From Marsupella aquatica (lineage: Eukaryota > Marchantiophyta), in the NCBI GenBank assembly GCA_973895155.1, contig OZ316892.1:8866001-8930000 (forward strand): a DNA stretch of 64,000 nt, given 5' to 3'. This document shows, in pieces, positions 54,700 to 64,000 of the stretch (position 1 is its first letter; every line of letters starts with the position of its first letter). Position numbers and translations under genes: made by a program. The notes under the pieces were generated by a model, which saw nothing but the letters and a program-made list of their open reading frames with translations, was not told the DNA's origin and searched no databases.

Positions 54700-56071
54700 G
54701 GAGGCTCGCTAAGCGAAAAATAATATGGCTTAAATCCCAATCAACACTATGAAAGATTCTAGAAGATCTACGGGACAGCAAAAGTTGACAGTCCTATTAG
54801 TGAAAGAGACTTGAAACGTCCTCGAAGCTTAACCAGGCAGTCATGACTTGCTGAAATACAAATTTTTGAGCTGTCACAGCATGCAGTAATCCCTCCACAG
54901 AAGAACTTGAAGGATTGAAACAAACCTAAGTGTAATGAATTGCGTCGGGCATGTCTGCAAGCCTGAACCACTATGAAATCCAATTCAGAGGTTGAAAGGA
55001 CACCGTGCGACACAGAAACGTACAAACAGAGGCTGCTGTGCGACTTTCTATGAGGATGCGACTTTCTATGAGGATGTCTTGTGGATGACGACGGTGGCTA
55101 GGCAAACATTAATCACTGTACTCAACCTTGTGTTCCAAGAGAAAGGGCAATTGACCAAACACACATTACGGCATTCTATCACCATCTTCAAAAGGGCACA
55201 ACACTTTTACATTAATAAATTTCCAATTCCACTTCTCAAGTCTTTGGCAGAAAGTCTACCATGCATATAACTTGGAAAGGATAAAACTTTCCCCCTAAAA
55301 GAAAAGACACCACCACTGCAGTGATCCAACCTGCTAGGTACAAGTAATGGGTAAGTGAATTTGAGAACAATTCAAGTCCATACAAAACCCAGTGGTACAA
55401 TTCGGGCACGTGGACGACTCAAGTAATCAAGTCGAGAAAAGACATTTTCCATTGCAAATAGTCAGTTAAAATTGTCTTTGAACGTCGTCCATGAAAGAAA
55501 ACTGCTTCAAAGGTTGCTCTCGGCTTTGAAAGCAGACTACATTAAAGTAACTGTCTAAAAAGTTAATTTCAGCTTTCATATCAGACGACTGCACGATTAC
55601 ACGTTCCACCCAAACCCAGAACTGCACCCTCAGCCTTATTTGCTCATTTGCTCTGTCATCGTTTTGGCTCGTTCGGTACGAGCTGACACTTCCCACTTCG
55701 CTCCTTACCAGCCAACCACACTGCTACTCACTTCAAGTCTCTTTCATCAACGTCCACCAATAGGCCCCTCGTACTCAATGTCTCCATCTTCGTCTCTAGA
55801 CTATCTCACAATTTCCCAACTCTCCAAATTCCTTTCTACCATTTACCACAACCCCACGAAGGTCAGTAGAACCTCACTTTCCCAGCTTTCCTTGAGATAT
55901 GCCATCATCATCTGATATGAATATACAGTATTTTTTCTATATACAGTAAAGTAACATGGACGTGCAAGTCCTCCTGCCTATATGAACGTACACATGAATA
56001 TGATTCACAACATGTACTGGTTGTAGTACAAAGAGTTCCAGCACCACCACTATGCTGCTATGTCCTGGAAT
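54700..56071. other. Convergent intergenic region
   Basis: Lies between the 3' ends of the methyltransferase and ATG18 genes. It contains a short tandem phrase, TGCGACTTTCTATGAGGA, twice at about 55038-55073. No gene or RNA is supported. Confidence 0.5.
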
Positions 56072-58572
56072 TTATACAGCCGTCTCTTCATCGGGTCTCA
56101 TGAACTTGGTGTACTCTTGCTGCTCCATCTCGCCACCATTGACTGAATCAAAAGCACATTTGTAGAAGCTGCCGTGACATAAACACACAGCAAGTTACTT
56201 CGATGGCCCAGCATTCACAAATGAACCGCAATATAAAGGAAGGAATATTTGGTAGATTACTTTAGAAACACCCACGAACCCTAAGTTCTGCCTCTTCGTA
56301 AATCCCTGTGTATTTTCTTCTTTGTATTTATTCTCGGCTTTACAGAGAACAATCCCTCCACCTTCTCACATAATGCCTTCCCCTCACATTCATGGCTCTC
56401 AGCCCAGTATTCCTTATTAAAATCTGAAAGGAGTACCTGCCATCGGCGCCCACAATAATGACAGTGTTCTTCTGAGGTCCGAAGGCTACAATTGATTTTG
56501 TCTCTTCAGGGAGTCGATACTGAGAGAACGACCATTCAGAGCTGAAGTACTTCGGAAGAACACCTGCAATCAAAGTCAGGCTTCAGTGCATGGGGGGATA
56601 GGCCCTATTGGTAGACCAATTAGGTTTACGACAATGCAGATTCTGCGAAATCATTCAAGACAAGGATCACCGAACATAGTCCGTGCACTAATAAAGTTTC
56701 CTTCCTCTAAAGGACACAGTACAGCCCTATTATGACGTTTTCAGCAGGTTGTGTGACTTACACTACACATTCACCAGCCCAAAGGTTGATTTTGACATTT
56801 CGCTGTTTCTACTAGTGCTTCAGAACTTCAAGTCAACCTTTCAAATTACAGTATGACGCTAGTGAATATATTATTGGAGAACATGATTCAGGCACCGAGA
56901 AGTGCACAGGAACAATTCCAGAATGAGGTATTACCTTTCATGAAAGACAAGCTAGAGCCTGGGTTTCCACTTGCAAATGCCAACAGACTAGAACCTGCCA
57001 TGGGGCTTCCACTTCCATTCCCGTTTCCATTTACACTGCTTGGCGCCTTTGGAGGGCTCACTCCAGCAATAGATTGTGGGGCCTCGCCGCTGCGGGTGTC
57101 TTCAGTGCCTGAACCTCCCCGGAGACTGAACACATGAACGGTTCCTTTGTCACTTGAAAGGGCCAGCCACTGGGCATTTTGTGAAAATGCAAGACTATAG
57201 ATCTCAGCTCTGTCTGCTCCCCTGCGAAGCTGCAAATATGATGACAAGAGAGGATGAATACCAAGACAGTTTTTGTACATATGTCCATTAACAACTGTTA
57301 TATTAAATCCGTACCTACAAGGACTCTAAAGCCAAGAGACCCACCCGACCGACATCACCAATGTTCTGAAACAGCTCCACAAATCGGGGAATTTTAAATT
57401 ACAGCCCAACCTACTACACAAAAGCAATTAGAGGATCTGCAAGATTGACATATACTACACCGCAAGGTAGTCCTTCACTAGTAGAACGCTATGATAAGAA
57501 TGGGATTAGTAGACCTAGAGCAAGGAACAAGAGAGGATGAACGGACAAACTTTCTATCCGCAAGCACTCTTAGGAGCAACGCAGCTCAAATTACTCAACA
57601 ACAAGAACGCAAACTGGGAGAGCCGTAGGTCAAAAAGGAACATACTACAATGACAGAAACATTTGCTGACCCTGCAAACTGAACTAACTCGCAAACAGAC
57701 GGAGAGTAGGCCAAGAAGGAAGATACGGACTGAGAAGCAAGTACCTCTTGAAGACGGGTGCCATCCAACGTGTTGAAGATACGAATGAGGGTGCCTTTGG
57801 TGCTGGATGTAGCAAGCAGGCGGCCATCCAACGTCAAGGCGAAGCAGGCGAGGTTGGAGTCATGAGCAGGGATGAATTTGGTCTTCTTCAGGCTGTAGTG
57901 CTCCACCCGTACCTGCCCTCGGTGCAGCCCGGGGCAAGCAAGCACAGACGGGGTAGACGCTGGGGACAAAGCGCACAGTCCTTTCGGATTCGCAATGGTC
58001 TCGATCTGGTGGAGCAGCTTCAAATCAGCGAAATTGTACACATAGATCTTGTGCTCCAACACGACCACAACCCTATCCCTCCGCAGCCGCACAGCCCGAA
58101 TCTCAGACCGGAACGATAGCTCTCCAATGCAGCGGCTCTGGTGGTCATCCCAAATCATGACCTTATTGGGCGGGTAGCGGGGGGTGGTCCCGCCCCCGAC
58201 AATTGCTAAGATATTACATCTGAACAGCATTTCAACCAGCCCAATGCCCCCATTGTTGAACTCGCGGCGGAATGTCTCCTTGAAAGGGTCGCAGTTATAA
58301 ATCCGGAAGCCGGTGTCTGTCCCGCAGGCAAAGCAGCCGTAGTCCTGGTTGAATCCCACCGACAGGAGAGTGTTCCTCTGCGAGACTGGGTCCGGCTCGC
58401 CAGGAGGGGAACCACCCTCAGCTGGAGGGGACGACCTCGGCTGCGGCTGCTGAGGCGTGGTGGGTACCTGCTGAGTGGGAATCGTGGTGGCGGATGATGA
58501 GTTGTGCTGTGGATGATGCGAGGAAGGGCTGGAAGGAGGCAAATTTAAGATGGCAGGAGATACTAGTGCCAT
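56072..58572 (-). CDS. ATG18: ATG18 / WIPI autophagy protein (PROPPIN beta-propeller)
   Basis: Four exons on the minus strand, 58572-57745, 57229-56935, 56563-56437 and 56168-56072, all GT/AG and in phase, give 448 residues. Residues 1-65 are a Pro/Ser/Gln-rich extension. WD-type blades follow: [70 protein letters not shown] and [17 protein letters not shown]. Exon 2 opens with LRRG (277-280), the L/FRRG motif whose two arginines bind PI3P and PI(3,5)P2. The [20 protein letters not shown] blade follows, then a Ser/Gly/Asn-rich loop. The last blades are [19 protein letters not shown] and [19 protein letters not shown]. It is expected on the phagophore and endolysosomal membranes, acting with ATG2 in autophagosome formation. 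Length and order are typical for plant ATG18. Confidence 0.93.
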
Positions 58573-60184
58573 TTAGAGCAACCACGCTGCTGCCATACAC
58601 TGAAGCACTGGAAGACCTGCTGCTGCAGCTGCTGCTGAACTCCCCCGACGACAACGACAACACCTGCGCAGCACCAACAAATTCGCCCACTGTGAATAAA
58701 CACCAAGGCCGGCCACACGTACCCCTTCTCCAAAGTTCAAACGCAAAACTCTCGTGTAACAACAGTCCCTTTTTCGTCCCGGGAAGAGCTACATTGCAGA
58801 GTGCGGCACATGCGATAACCTAACAGCCTTCTTTCTGCTCATTAATAGAATTGTCACTCACTCGCCTACCTCGTGCAGATCTGTCTGCCGATCTAAGAAC
58901 CTAATTACAGAGCGATGCCTTCAACTTTCGTCCCCTTTTGATTCCGTAGTCACGTTTCCTTTAGTCCTTTGCCTCCGGTGTAATCGCAATCCTTTCTCTC
59001 TCGCAATCCCTTCTTCTCTCTGCAAATCGCAACCGCCGCTCAGTAAACGTTCCTTTCGCCCCCTAGCCTTTCTTCTGTTTCTTCTCCTTCCTCTTCTCGT
59101 CTTCCACACCACCTCTACAGAACTTTCACGGACTCTCTGCCGCCATCGTCTTTCGAAACTTCGCGTACACTTTCTAAAACAGATTGCTCAACTCAGAGCA
59201 GAAAGAAGAACATCCGCTGCGCTCTACCTCACCCAACCCCAAAATTTAACCCTGAAGTCCCCACAAGCACGCAATCTAAAGCGAAACAAAGCGAAACAAA
59301 GCTAAGTTCGTTCCTTTCCCACCCTAAACTCACTCAATTCCGCTCCTACTTTTTCACAGCGGTAGGATAGGTTACTCTCCACTCCACTCCTCTCCAATCC
59401 TTCTCAACCCTCAACCACGAAGTAGCCTCACAAACGTGCTCGAAACCTAATCTTCTTTAATTCCCTAGTCCTCCATACACACAAGTTCCAAATACGTCCA
59501 ATATGCCTATCTTGTATCCTAGGATATTCCTTCGACACGCACCTCCTCCTGCCCCTCCTCCTTTCGCACACGGACGTCCGCTAGACCTCCTCTTTCACGA
59601 GGACGCTCCTCCTTGCCGCTGCTCTTCTCCTCTTGCTTCACCGTAATCGCCTCTCCTCTGGTTTCCGCTTCTCACCTTGCCTCGCTCGAAATTAAGCCTC
59701 GACCACCTCAGAAATAAGTCAAAAACACGCAATCTCCTACTCCTTTTGCACACGATACTCCCCAGTCTGTACAACACCACCAGTAAGAGGAGATCTCGGA
59801 CTTGTTCGGTTGGTTAACAACACCTCCACGGTTCAATTACAGTGCACGGTTCCTTCCGCTATTGATGGTGAGTGGTCGCGCTGTCTTCGAGTGCTGCTTC
59901 CTGCTGACCGACGACCGCCTCGAGTCCTCATACATACACTTTCTCTTTCTTCTCCTCCTCCTCCTCCTCCTCCTCGATCTCCTCTTCCTTCCTTCCTCTC
60001 AAGTAATCTAAATGATTGCCTCCTTCGCCGCCTCCAAGCCTTATGTATGCTCCTTCACGAGACGAGAACCGCGACGAGAAGAAGAGCGACGAGACGAGAC
60101 GAGACGAGCAACCAGCAACGAGAACCAGTGCACACGAAGGAACTTCGCAAAGAAGCCATGTCTTTGGAAGGACGTGCCAAGGAC
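58573..60184. other. 5' region of ATG18 and pyrimidine-rich spacer
   Basis: The first several hundred bases are probably the ATG18 5' UTR and promoter (minus strand). Long stretches are C/T-rich (e.g. about 59040-59120, and CTCCTCCTCCTCCTCCTCC near 59958), and a GACGAGACGAGACGAGACGA run is near 60090. Open frames through them are composition artefacts. Confidence 0.45.
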
Positions 60185-60330
60185 AAGGGACTTCCCCCCG
60201 CGACGGACAAAGGCCCAAGGACAGTGGACGACTGGACGACCGGTTTGCGCCAGCGACGGACAAAGGGCGAAGGACAGTGGAGGAGTGGACGACGGTCGAC
60301 GGGTTTGCCCCAGCGACGGACAACGGACTG
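60185..60330. repeat. Short GC-rich minisatellite
   Basis: Units of about 52-60 bp starting GCGACGGACAAAGG (about 60201, 60254) with a partial third near 60314. Each contains AGGACAGTGGA and TGGACGAC. Downstream (about 60402-60420) is GGGCGAGGGCGAGGGCGA. Confidence 0.65.
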
Positions 60331-63174
60331 ACGAGAGACTGAGAGAGGGTGGGCGTCTGGGACTTACAGGAGGGCGTGTCAAACCTACAGTCGACCAACG
60401 GAGGGCGAGGGCGAGGGCGAAGGAGGTCCCACGCCCCACGGCGTCTGACGGACGGGCGGACTGACGATTCGCCGTAGTAGCGGAGCGTAGAACAGTGCGC
60501 GCACGTTTGCTATTTATGGCAAGGACCGTATGGGGGCCGGATTCTCTTCCTAGAGTGTATTTTTCGCGTTCCGGTAAAGTAGGTCAAATGCGTCAATAAA
60601 TTATCGTGTAATTATGTAACTCCATACCATGATAAATCTGATTACTTAATCTGAATCATTAAAGTGTGATTCTAAAATATTAGTGTGAATTACAAGTGCT
60701 CACAAAGAATCAAAGAACCATGATTGTCAGGTAGCGATGATAACTTTAAACTCCTCATAATACATGAATACATAATCCAATATGCCTTCATGGCTCACCC
60801 TCTCCCTCTATTTAGAACTCTGTTGTGGCCAATTACACGTTTTGATACCTTACAAGAATAGTGAGTATGGTTCATTAAGAGGATCTATTAGATTAAAAAA
60901 GGTTTCATAGAAGTCCATCAGGTAAAAAAGTTTCCCTATTTGTCCATCAAACATATCTCTCTCCAAATGTTTAAAATTTACGACACAAAATTATTTCCAT
61001 GTTTCACAATGACCCTAAAATATTTTCTGTCTACTCCAAAATTATAATATTTATTCATTTATAGTGCCAATAGGGATGGCTTTACGGTAGTTCTTACAAC
61101 ATGACACCTCCACACTCTGTAACCAGGTGTAGCGTCCCATGCCGTCTGCTGATGTGTAATCCAGTACAGTACCGATACACTGCACTGGGATGGTATACAG
61201 TAGCATGGGCATGAACATCGGACTTCATTGCGGCGCCACATCCTATCATTGGGAGCCTAGTCATGTCATGCACTCATAGGGTCCCATATCGGGTTGTATT
61301 GTATTATGGGACATACGATGAATCATCCGTACCGTATCGTCGAAGACAGGTAATGTCAGTGTGCCAGAGAGTAGGTCCATCGCCAGGGTGGTTTTTTCAC
61401 CCAGGTGTGGTGTTACCTTGTGTGAAAGAGAAAATGTGTTCACCATAGTTTGTGCTCACAATTCGAGAGTATCATTTTTGGGCTCTAATTATGAATTAGT
61501 GTTACTTGCATTAATATATTATAACACTAATTTATGGACAATATTAACTACATTCTAAAAAAAAATTTGAAGAATAAGCACAAATCATTGCTACTTTGGA
61601 TTTAAGATCACTTTCACCAAAATTAGTGTTAGTAACTTTAATTCTTGCATAACAGTATCATTGTGACCAGTGTAATAAATATTTCTTACTGCATTGTCTT
61701 GGATTAATTTCCAACCTTTAGATCTCCATAAACTGAAGGGTAATAAGCATCCGATTCTGGCTATGGGCATAGTTGGCTACTGTAGGTGGGAAATTGTCGA
61801 GTGGAAGACAAAAAGCCAGATGAATTTTAGTCAAAAGTGGTGAGGACTTTTCGGTTAGGTGGAATTTGGCCAATTTTTGCTAATTAATTCATTTGGCCAG
61901 TTGTATAAAGAGGTTGGCCACGTCTCATGCCTTGCAAGGCTTTTCACCTTTGAGGTTATTCAATGCTTTTGTCTTCTATCGCAAGAATTTCCAAATGAAA
62001 AGTAGATACGGCCCAGATCAGCTCATTGGAATCTTATTTGAGATATACACGAAGTCATTTGGGTTCTCACCAAGGGTTATGTTGCCACTGGACATATAAA
62101 GGCCAGGAAGACCAAAGGCAATGCACCTCATTCAATCCCTTCTGTCTATGACTCTGTAAGCACAAAAAATACCATAGCATACAATCCTATACTTACAAAC
62201 CTTGCTAATTTAGGTCTTAAAAGATGGGCAGTGATGGTCTAAGCAGAATCATGGATGTGTATCTTTCCCTTGCTTGTTTGCCTTCAGTGGGTCTCCCTGC
62301 GTTTGGGACCCTTAATCCCCGATTGGGTTCTTTGGCAGTTTCATATATAAATGAAATGGAGAAAGCAGTCACCATCAAGTCAGGTCATTCACTTTTAGGT
62401 CTTAATTTGGAAGAGGAAATGCTCAGCTAAGTTTAGGGACCCATGCTTGGCATTGTTGGCAATGCATGCTTGGAGTAGGGCGAGCAGACATGCAGCTTTT
62501 TGGAAAGTGTTCACAACAGATTTTCCAGGACAGCGAAAGATTTGTATGCACCTTGTTGTTGGATGCATTGAAATTTAAAAATGGGGTTAGTGGCTGGATG
62601 GGAAATATATTAGCAAGTTTTCTTCCTTGAAATGAGCTCCGTACTCATGAGAAAAATAAAACCCAGAAAAGAAGGAGTAAACCAGCCAGACCCACAGACT
62701 CTCACGGACTCACAGCCACTCAGGGATTAGCCAGTTTCCTACCCAGCTAATACCCCATTAGTCAGAATCAATAGTCATCCTTAAATCTCTGCATATCTAC
62801 TGTAGCTATCAAAATTAGGTACGGAATTTTTATGGAGATCTTCTCTTAACTGTCATCGTTTATCAAAATTAATCTAATTAAATTACTGTAGGTGTTGAAT
62901 CAATTTGGCATCTTCTTCTTTACACACAAGGTGACATTCTTTTTGGTTCAAACTTTATTAAAAATTAATTTGCCCTGCTTCGTGCAGCAAAAAAATCTCC
63001 TTTCGAGAGGAAAAAAACACTTTATCTGAATGTTACACTACGATCGATAGTACGGAAATGTGCCATCCGAGGTACGGTACCCTGGACATCTCCATAAAGG
63101 AAGGTCTGCGTGTCAATTCACGGATTCCGATGCCACTCCATGGTACTGGTACAGTGGTACTACTGTACCCCAAT
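60331..63174. other. AT-rich intergenic stretch
   Basis: No gene is supported over 2.8 kb. Open frames near 61260-61560 and 61890-62430 are short, and I recognise no product. Confidence 0.45.
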
Positions 63175-63775
63175 AGCCTATTAGCCGGACCTGAACTAGG
63201 CACCAACCTCCTGCCCGCTGGGCCAAGAGTAAAAAAGGACGAGGCGGATATGCTTTGATCTCCTTTATTACAATACTCATTAGCGGGACTGAATTGGGCA
63301 CCCACCTTCTGCCCGCGGGCAGTAACGAAAATCAATCCTCCTACCCGCGGGTCAAGAGGAAAAAAGGACGAGGCTGATATACTTTGTCCATTAGCCGGAC
63401 CAGAATTTGGCACCCACCCTCTGCCCACGGGCTGCAAGTAAAATAAAGGCTACTGCCCTTGGGGCCGAGAGGAGAACAGAATGAAGCGGATATGCTTTTG
63501 TCCCAGCTTATCTGCCCATTTGCAGGACCTGAATATTAGCAGCCACCTTTTGCCCGCGGGCTGTAAGTAAAATTTATCCTACTGCCCGAGGACCAAAGAG
63601 AAGAACAGGATGAAGCGGATATGCTTTGTCCTCATTATTCGTATACCCATCAGGAATCATCACGAGTACCTGAATTTGGCACCCACCTTCTGCCCGCGGG
63701 CTGTAACTAAAATAAGCAGACTGCCCTGGGGCCAAGAGAAGAACAGGATGGGACGGATATGCTTTGTACAATGAA
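63175..63775. repeat. Five-unit minisatellite with CCCGCGGG palindromes
   Basis: The anchor GGCACCCACCTTCTGCCCGC (or variant) recurs near 63198, 63297, 63409, 63539 and 63679. Each unit ends around GGATATGCTTTGTCC. Spacing grows from about 99 to about 140 bp because units carry different internal insertions. Each unit has TGCCCGCGGGC or a close variant, a self-complementary block. Confidence 0.78.
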
Positions 63776-64000
63776 AGGTTTATGCGTCCTTGTCATGTCA
63801 TGCATGCATGGATCGTGGACGTCTTACCTCTTCAGGTGGTTTCAGCGCAGACCGTGAATGGTGAACCCCTTTGTGAAGCTCAAGAGTCTAGAGCAGTGGT
63901 GTCCAAGTTCGCCCCAGCCCCAGTCTGGGTCATGATTGTGAGCTTGTAAATGGCAGGTTACCATCAGTAGGGGGTCTCTAATATTGGGCCTCAGCTATTT
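63776..64000. other. Window edge
   Basis: Short open frames only. Nothing is supported. Confidence 0.4.

Noticed and set aside
59810-60464. Arg-rich open frames near the 60-kb minisatellite
   Set aside because: GAC/GAG-rich low complexity open in all phases, TTG start, no domain.
1-64000. CRISPR arrays, operons or bacterial features
   Set aside because: None present; gene structure is eukaryotic with spliceosomal introns.

Overview
This window is nuclear DNA from a land plant. The evidence is spliced genes with canonical GT/AG introns, plant-type gene families (a DUF248 Golgi methyltransferase, a plastid-targeted membrane protein, a plant-type ARM-repeat membrane protein, ATG18, the minor-spliceosome 59K protein), a Ty1/copia element primed by initiator Met-tRNA, tRNA-derived SINEs and a hAT transposon. 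A gene for a beta-class amino-methyltransferase-like protein fits a non-seed plant such as a bryophyte or lycophyte better than a seed plant. That placement is inference.

Host genes, left to right: U11/U12-59K (minus, 2028-4404, six exons); a small plastid-targeted single-span membrane protein (plus, 7176-8376, three exons); a DNA N4/N6-methyltransferase-like protein with a degenerate catalytic motif (plus, 10909-14222, three exons), with minisatellites in its promoter, its second intron and its 3' flank; an intronless ARM-repeat membrane protein (minus, 16027-18900); a complete nine-exon DUF248 methyltransferase (plus, 49094-54699); and ATG18 (minus, 56072-58572, four exons). Two copies of one SINE family lie at 5706-6033 and 15556-15899.

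The centre (24609-46128) is the most unusual part. I read it as one giant hAT transposon, because a perfect 8-bp target-site duplication (CAAATACG) flanks 24617-46120. Its long, diverged terminal inverted repeats hold, from outside in: a GTCGGACAA / GACAAATGACA terminus, a G/C-rich minisatellite with TTAGGG-like blocks, a TATA box pointing inward, and a long AT-rich leader with three copies of a structured hairpin motif. The left leader leads into a pseudokinase gene followed by a coiled-coil/RING gene; the right leader leads into a BED/DUF659 hAT transposase on the opposite strand. The hairpins appear in the same order and spacing in both leaders, in the sense orientation, with outer stems of different sequence that still pair. 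This is the best candidate here for an undescribed system.

A 6.7-kb copia element (24970-31666, TSD CGGGC) is nested in the left G-rich repeat. Its polyprotein frame has four stops, all explicable as C-to-T changes in CG/CHG contexts. The right half of the hAT element appears twice around a 100-N gap (42183-42282). Several details suggest an assembly artefact caused by the inverted repeats rather than a true tandem duplication. Without that duplication and the nested copia, the hAT element would be about 10.8 kb.
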